Of a DNA stretch of 26,851 bases, positions 22,579-26,851 are shown in pieces. The DNA lies in assembly GCA_964569295.1 (NCBI GenBank), contig CAZMVU010000046.1, positions 1-26,851 on the forward strand, read 5' to 3'. The position numbers and the translations under genes are program-made. How positions within the stretch are numbered: the first letter of the stretch is position 1; each line of letters begins with the position of its first letter. Below the pieces are notes generated by a model, which ran no database searches, was not told where the DNA came from, and worked only from the letters and a program-made list of their open reading frames with translations. This DNA is from CAZMVU01 sp964569295 (GTDB lineage Bacteria > Hydrogenedentota > Hydrogenedentia > Hydrogenedentales > JAGMZX01).

Positions 22579-25385
22579 CCCCCGCCCTGACCGCGCTGCT
22601 CGTCCTGGTAAACCTCGGGCCCGCTCCCATCTCCCAGATGCACCTCGACGGCCCGGCGGAAGAATTCCGTTTCGAGGACACCACCCGCGTCGTGCTCGCG
22701 CCCGGCACCCCGGGCAACCGCGCCGACGCCATCCGCGACAGCCTGGCCGCGCTCGACGCCCCCCCGGCCATCGTGCGCTATGAGGGCGACATCCCGGACG
22801 ACGCGCTCGTGGTGGGCGTGTACAACACCCATCCCGCGTTCGAACGGCGGGCGCTGCGCCGCCTCGCGAAAGAGACCGCCGCGTTGGCTTCGGGCGGTTT
22901 CCGGCTGCGCACACGCGCCGGCACGCTCGCTATTTGCGGACGCGACACGGCCGGGGTATACCACGGACTCAACCGGCTGCGCGCGCTCATCGCCCAGCAC
23001 GGCGCCCAATTGCCCGCCCTCGATCTCGAAGAAGCGCCGCGCAGGGAAACACGGGGCGTGGTCCTTTACGATCTCCCGGACGACACGATCGTGAACGCCC
23101 TCGCGAAACATCTGTGCAATCTCGTCATTTTCGATCACCCGGACTTCGCTGCGGGCGCACGCCTCGATGCCTGGGCGCATGTGTTCGAAATGCTCCGGCG
23201 GCGCGGTATGACACCCATACCCACGCTGCGCACACTCAGCGGCGCCGAACCCTTTCTCGCCCGCCATCCCGAAGCGGCGGAAGGGCGCATCCACAGCGAA
23301 ACGCACACGCTTACGGGTGAAGAGTTTGTGTCATTGACCAAGCGCAATGTGCTTCACACGGCGGAATCGCCCATTCGCGTGCGCTGCGATGCACTCGAAA
23401 CCTGCACCCGCGGCACGGACTTCGGCATCGAGCCGGGGCACACCGCCCCGCCCTATGCCGCGGACCACAGTCCCTGGTACCTCTATCGTATTTCGACCGG
23501 CGGCATTCCCGAAGGCGCGCGTGTGACGGTAACGTATAGCCATGTGCCCCCCGGCACCGACGCACTCTGCCCCCATTCCGGGGAAGCGCACGCGGCGTTG
23601 GCGCAGAATGCCCGCCGCCTGGCCGATGCGCTCGCGCCAAGGTTCGTCTATCTCGGGCACGCCCGCGTTACGCGCCTGCGCGAAGACATGCGCTGCCGGC
23701 GCAGCGTACAGGATGATGCCGCGGCGTTTGCCGAATCGGTGCGTGCCGTAGCAGCGGCTTTCGCGGATACCGCAACCACCCCGCGCCTCTTGCTGCGCGA
23801 CGACCGGCTGCGGGACGCAGAACCCGCCCCGTTCAATATCGGCCGGACGTTGCCGCGCGATCTTACGGTGGACCGTATACACTATGGCGGGCGCCCGGAC
23901 AGCAACGCCATTCTGGCCGTGGACAACCCAATCCGCACTTATGAAGCCGTGCGCGATGACGCGGCCCCATGCGCGGGACTCCTCATCGACACCGGCGCCT
24001 CGCCCACGGCGGCAACCCATGCCATGCTCGACCTCGCCTGGCACGGCGTGGACACCGCGCGCGCCTGGCCGCTGGGACTCAACGACTACTTCAACGTGCA
24101 GCTTTGGGCACCAACCTTCGACGAACAGCGCGACGCCGTCATGACGCACCTCGATGCAGCATTCCGCACGGGAGAGCAACCCCCCCAAGCGTTACGCGCG
24201 GCATTCGAAGCGTTGGTACAGCGTATCGAGGCACAGTTGCCGGAAGACGACACGGCCCTCGACACCGTTCATGCCCTGTACAACAACCTGCTGCGTTATG
24301 CCGAGATCGAGGCCGCCTTCGCCGCCGGCGATCGCAATGACGCCCTGGATGCCGTATCGGGCCTTGTCGAGGCGCAGGCCGCCATTGATCCCACCGTGAC
24401 CGAAGAGCGTAGCGCGCGCATTGTCGAGACGGCGGACAAGCAACGGCTCTTTGTGCCTGCTTCCATCCTGTTCGGCCGCCCACTCCTGGCCTGGCGCAAC
24501 GCCGCCGGCGGGGTACCGGGACCCGTGGCGGAAGTGCCCGTTGCCCCCGCGTTTCAGGACGCGCCGGGCGAAGTCACCGCCACCATCGCCTTTCAAGCGC
24601 CGGCCGATGTGGTCCGCGTGGATTACACCACGGTCGGGGCCAAGACCGTCACCTGCGCCTACGAAGACGGGAGCGCCTTCACGCGCTTACGTACCTGGGA
24701 GGACGCGGGCGGCTATGTGCGCGGGCCGATCCTGCTGCGCCAGCCGCTTACTACCGGCCGCTTGCGGCTCGTCGCGCAATCCGTAGGTACACGCGCCGTA
24801 TTACGGGAAATCCGCATCTTCGCCAAGGTCCCCGAACCCACACTCGTGGTTTCGCGGCAACCGCCCGCTTCCCGCGCCACAGGCGGCGGCGTGGCCCGGG
24901 GCTTTCGAATAGACGAAGAACGTTTTGCCGAAGCCCCGACCGTCGTGCGCGCACACCGCACTCCCGAGGAACTCGTGCTCACCGTCACCGCATGGGAACC
25001 GCGCATGCATGCGTTGTTCGCCGAGGAGGCGCCGCACGATAGCCCGCTCTGGGAACAGGAAAGTATCGAGGTGCGTGTGGCCCCGCTCGACGATCAACCG
25101 CAACGATATCTCGTGAACGCACGCGGCGCGCGCTACGACAGCCGCCGCGGCGATGCCGCATGGGACGGCGACTGGGAAGGGACAACACAACAGCGTGATG
25201 ACGCGTGGGAAGCGGTCCTTACACTACCCTTTTCCACCCTGGGCCAGCACCCGAACCCAGGCGACACCTGGCGCATCCATTTCGTGCGCCACCGCATCAA
25301 CGCCACCAACGAGCACAGCGCCTGGCCCGAGGCCGAACCCCCGGGCAACCCGCACACCTTCCGCGGCACACTCCGTTTCCAATAG
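22575..25385 (+). CDS. Secreted GH20/hexosaminidase-like protein with C-terminal CBM9-like domain
   Basis: A 936-residue protein from ATG 22575, which overlaps the ispA stop by ATGA; the open frame upstream to 22227 lies inside ispA. A short hydrophobic N-terminus (about residues 1-17) may be a signal peptide. Residues about 25-150 resemble the alpha/beta domain in front of GH20 and GH84 enzymes (GGFRLRTRAGTLAICGRDT, YHGLNRLRALI). A TIM-barrel-like region follows, about 155-560. After a helical segment and a discoidin-like or beta-sandwich part (about 650-770), the C-terminus (about 780-936) looks like a CBM9/DOMON sugar-binding domain. In the barrel, where relatives usually show a catalytic Asp-Glu (GxDE type), this protein has YLGHARVTRLRED, so it may not be a working hexosaminidase. 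Target sugar unknown. Confidence 0.7.
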   Translation: MTPALTALLVLVNLGPAPISQMHLDGPAEEFRFEDTTRVVLAPGTPGNRADAIRDSLAALDAPPAIVRYEGDIPDDALVVGVYNTHPAFERRALRRLAKETAALASGGFRLRTRAGTLAICGRDTAGVYHGLNRLRALIAQHGAQLPALDLEEAPRRETRGVVLYDLPDDTIVNALAKHLCNLVIFDHPDFAAGARLDAWAHVFEMLRRRGMTPIPTLRTLSGAEPFLARHPEAAEGRIHSETHTLTGEEFVSLTKRNVLHTAESPIRVRCDALETCTRGTDFGIEPGHTAPPYAADHSPWYLYRISTGGIPEGARVTVTYSHVPPGTDALCPHSGEAHAALAQNARRLADALAPRFVYLGHARVTRLREDMRCRRSVQDDAAAFAESVRAVAAAFADTATTPRLLLRDDRLRDAEPAPFNIGRTLPRDLTVDRIHYGGRPDSNAILAVDNPIRTYEAVRDDAAPCAGLLIDTGASPTAATHAMLDLAWHGVDTARAWPLGLNDYFNVQLWAPTFDEQRDAVMTHLDAAFRTGEQPPQALRAAFEALVQRIEAQLPEDDTALDTVHALYNNLLRYAEIEAAFAAGDRNDALDAVSGLVEAQAAIDPTVTEERSARIVETADKQRLFVPASILFGRPLLAWRNAAGGVPGPVAEVPVAPAFQDAPGEVTATIAFQAPADVVRVDYTTVGAKTVTCAYEDGSAFTRLRTWEDAGGYVRGPILLRQPLTTGRLRLVAQSVGTRAVLREIRIFAKVPEPTLVVSRQPPASRATGGGVARGFRIDEERFAEAPTVVRAHRTPEELVLTVTAWEPRMHALFAEEAPHDSPLWEQESIEVRVAPLDDQPQRYLVNARGARYDSRRGDAAWDGDWEGTTQQRDDAWEAVLTLPFSTLGQHPNPGDTWRIHFVRHRINATNEHSAWPEAEPPGNPHTFRGTLRFQ

Positions 25386-25390
25386 CCACT

Positions 25391-25414
25391 AAAGTTTCAG
25401 GGACAGACTACGAA
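25391..25414 (+). repeat. Left terminal inverted repeat of the second transposase unit
   Basis: AAAG-TTT-CAGGGACAGACTACGAA. The 17-nt core CAGGGACAGACTACGAA (25398-25414) is perfectly repeated in inverted form at 26141-26157, and AAAG also matches; only the three TTT bases differ. The transposase stop codon (25410-25408) lies inside this repeat. It starts 5 nt after the GH20-like gene. Confidence 0.88.
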
Positions 25415-26100
25415 TCTTTTCGCTTTTTGTATTTAGTTCCGGGTTTTGGGCCGCGGGTTTTGGGGCGCAGGGGGCGTCCGGTCAGGCGCTCGAGGTGCTC
25501 GACGAAGGCGGGCGCGCCGCAAGGACGACCGGTGTGCGTGTGCCCGCGAATGGCCTCATAGCAAGCGTCCTCGTCCTCGAAGGGCTCACGCAGCCAGGCC
25601 CGCCAATCCTCGACGGCCTTCACGAGGGGGAGGCCGTCCGCGAGCACGGGGTCATCGTTGCCCGAGCAGCGGGCGGCGGCGCTCGACCAGGGGTAGTCTT
25701 CGGCGCGCTTCACCATGCCGGCCCGGACGGGGTTGTTTTCCACGTAGCGCACGGCGGCCCACAGGTGCGCATCGTCCAGCACGGTGGAGTGGAAGCGCCC
25801 CTGCCATACGTGGCCCGACAGTTCCGTGCGGGTGTTGCAATACATCGCATACACCGTATGGGCATCGCGCAGGCCGGCGCTGCGCGAGGTCTCCTGTGCC
25901 GGAACCGCGACAAGGTGGACGTGGTTCGACATGAGACAATAGGCCCAGATGGCAAGACCGCGCTTCTGGCCGTAGGTACGCAGGAAACGCAGATAGGCCT
26001 CGCGGTCCGCGTCGCACAAGAACACGTCAGCGCGGCGATTGCCCCGTTGCGTCACATGATGAGGCATTCCGGGAACGACTATACGCCCTACACGACTCAT
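25408..26100 (-). CDS. REP-associated tyrosine transposase (RAYT, Y1_Tnp)
   Basis: A 230-residue HUH transposase of the TnpA_REP type, which cuts and joins single-stranded DNA at short palindromes. The N-terminus GMPHHVTQRGN is the family hallmark. The HUH pair is H60-V61-H62 (MSNHVHLV), and the nucleophile is Tyr119 in AVRYVENNPVRAG. WQGRFHSTVL between them is also conserved. The C-terminus is basic (GPKPGTKYKKRK). The start is taken at ATG 26100 (MSRVGRIVVPG); the frame extends 12 codons further to 26136, which lies near the inverted repeat and is less typical. The gene looks intact. It is only distantly similar to the 150-residue Y1 transposase at 7856, so the window carries two separate lineages. 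Confidence 0.94.
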   Translation of the reverse strand: MSRVGRIVVPGMPHHVTQRGNRRADVFLCDADREAYLRFLRTYGQKRGLAIWAYCLMSNHVHLVAVPAQETSRSAGLRDAHTVYAMYCNTRTELSGHVWQGRFHSTVLDDAHLWAAVRYVENNPVRAGMVKRAEDYPWSSAAARCSGNDDPVLADGLPLVKAVEDWRAWLREPFEDEDACYEAIRGHTHTGRPCGAPAFVEHLERLTGRPLRPKTRGPKPGTKYKKRKDS

Positions 26101-26140
26101 GCGGCCACGGTAGGCTGCGCGGGACCACGAAGTCAAGTGT

Positions 26141-26164
26141 TTCGTAGTCTGTCCCTGTTTCTTT
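26141..26164 (-). repeat. Right terminal inverted repeat of the second transposase unit
   Basis: The reverse complement reads AAAG-AAA-CAGGGACAGACTACGAA, matching the left end except for three central bases. The last base coincides with the third base of the atpC stop codon. Confidence 0.88.
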
Positions 26165-26571
26165 CAATACCCTTGCCGGTTCGCTGCTTTCATGCGGGCA
26201 TTGGCGCGGGCGAGGGCGAGTTGCGCACGCTGCACATCGGTCTCGGGATCGCGGGTTTCGAGGCGTTCTTCGGCGCGTTGACGGGCGGCTTCCGCGCGGC
26301 TGGTGTCGATGCTTTCACTGCGTTCGAAGGCCTTGGCGAGCACGACGACACGGTCGTTGCGCACTTCCGCGAAACCGCTGGCGACCGAGAAAAAACGTTC
26401 CTCCTCGTCCGTGCTTTTCACGATCAGCACACCGGGGATAAGCGTGCTAAGCAGCGGGGTGTGCCCCGTCTGTATGGTAAACACACCAGCCTGACCGGGC
26501 AGCACCACATCTTCGGCAGTGAAACTGTCGCTCGTGCGCTCGGGCGCGTAGATTTCGACCTCGATGGCCAC
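26164..26571 (-). CDS. atpC: F1F0 ATP synthase epsilon subunit
   Basis: Subunit epsilon (135 residues) of the F1 sector, which links the rotor and damps ATP hydrolysis. The N-terminal beta-sandwich has AEDVVLPGQAGVFTIQTGHTPLL, very typical of the family, and a C-terminal helical hairpin (from about residue 90, ending AQLALARANARMKAANR) completes it. The length is normal. A GAGGAG ribosome-binding site overlaps the end of atpD, and only three bases separate the genes, so they are one operon, read leftwards. The gene ends exactly at the inverted repeat of the transposase unit, so the original bases after its stop may have been replaced. Confidence 0.95.
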   Translation of the reverse strand: MAIEVEIYAPERTSDSFTAEDVVLPGQAGVFTIQTGHTPLLSTLIPGVLIVKSTDEEERFFSVASGFAEVRNDRVVVLAKAFERSESIDTSRAEAARQRAEERLETRDPETDVQRAQLALARANARMKAANRQGY

Positions 26572-26574
26572 GGT

Positions 26575-26851
26575 TTACTCCTCGTCTCCGCTCTGCTGGA
26601 TTTTTTCGGCCTTTTCCCGGGCCTCTTCGATGGTGCCGCAGAAGAGGAAGGCCGATTCGGGCATGTCGTCATGCTCGCCTTCGAGAATTTCCTTGAACGA
26701 GCGGATAGTGTCCTCGACCGATACGTAGCGTCCCTCCATGCCGGTGAACTGCTCGGCCACGAAGAACGGCTGGGAGAGGAATCGCTGGATGCGGCGCGCG
26801 CGCGCTACGGGGATCTTATCGTCTTCTGAGAGTTCATCCATGCCGAGGAGG
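26575..26851 (-). CDS. atpD: F1F0 ATP synthase beta subunit, C-terminal part (partial)
   Basis: The last 92 codons of the catalytic beta subunit; the frame runs off the right edge of the window. LLGMDELSEDDKIPVARARRIQRFLSQPFFVAEQFTG is the near-invariant C-terminal region including the DELSEEDK-type motif. The internal ATG at 26841 is not a start. Followed at once by atpC, the usual order of the atp operon (A-G-D-C); atpA and atpG would lie beyond the window. Confidence 0.96.
   Translation of the reverse strand, partial: LLGMDELSEDDKIPVARARRIQRFLSQPFFVAEQFTGMEGRYVSVEDTIRSFKEILEGEHDDMPESAFLFCGTIEEAREKAEKIQQSGDEE

Larger units (their letters stand above)
25391..26164 (-). mobile_element. REP-associated transposase unit with 24-bp inverted ends
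   Basis: A 774-bp unit with one transposase gene between inverted repeats, sitting exactly between the convergent GH20-like gene and atpC. The right repeat ends on the last base of the atpC stop codon. No target-site duplication is evident, as expected for Y1 transposases. It differs in sequence and in its ends from the unit at 7758-8402. Confidence 0.75.

Noticed and set aside
19840..22914. 1024-codon minus-strand open frame
   Set aside because: It runs antisense across xseA, xseB and ispA, all of which are certain genes.

Overview
This is a high-G+C bacterial window, most likely from an uncultured environmental genome assembly because it contains a run of 100 N. The gene content points to the planctomycete-like part of the tree, with Candidatus Hydrogenedentota as my best guess. 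The pointers are a secreted prepilin-like protein with an H...DG C-terminal motif, a Tat-exported sulfatase, paired Gfo/Idh/MocA oxidoreductases, a PqaA-like protein, a GH20-like protein and REP-type transposases. This assignment rests on family content only; no marker phylogeny was run.

Layout from left to right. (1) 1-1386, minus strand: a large secreted protein, cut by the window edge, with a phage-tail-fibre-like linker, a probable beta-helix and C-terminal tandem repeats, behind a good promoter. (2) 1390-2290: a decayed piece that resembles a tyrosine recombinase, then tRNA-His on the minus strand with its own promoter. (3) 2287-7508: mnmE, a sulfatase and two adjacent Gfo/Idh/MocA oxidoreductases. 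(4) 7509-8767: an assembly gap and a Y1 (HUH) transposase embedded in arrays of short palindromes. (5) 8768-11217: a two-gene ABC exporter. (6) 11345-14734: a long, eukaryote-like isoleucyl-tRNA synthetase. (7) 14757-16804: a two-gene cassette, an OLD/RecF-like ATPase plus a TOPRIM-like small protein, bracketed by a perfect 130-bp direct repeat of the ileS 3' end. (8) 17204-19885: a prepilin-like protein with a strong terminator, and a PqaA-like alpha/beta hydrolase. (9) 20014-25385: a tightly overlapping run xseA-xseB-ispA-GH20-like gene. (10) 25391-26164: a second, different REP-associated transposase between terminal inverted repeats. (11) 26164-26851, minus strand: atpC and the 3' end of atpD.

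The most interesting object is region 7. The ATPase and its partner overlap by ATGA, have their own promoter just after the ileS terminator, are visibly less G+C-rich in the second gene, and look like a compact anti-phage module. The pair resembles the ATPase/effector logic of PARIS, OLD/Gabija, or the MAD3/MAD4 part of the methylation-associated defence system. The exact repeat of 75 bp of ileS sense codons, the stop codon and 24 bp past it suggests a recent insertion or duplication at the end of an essential gene, in a way that keeps that gene intact.
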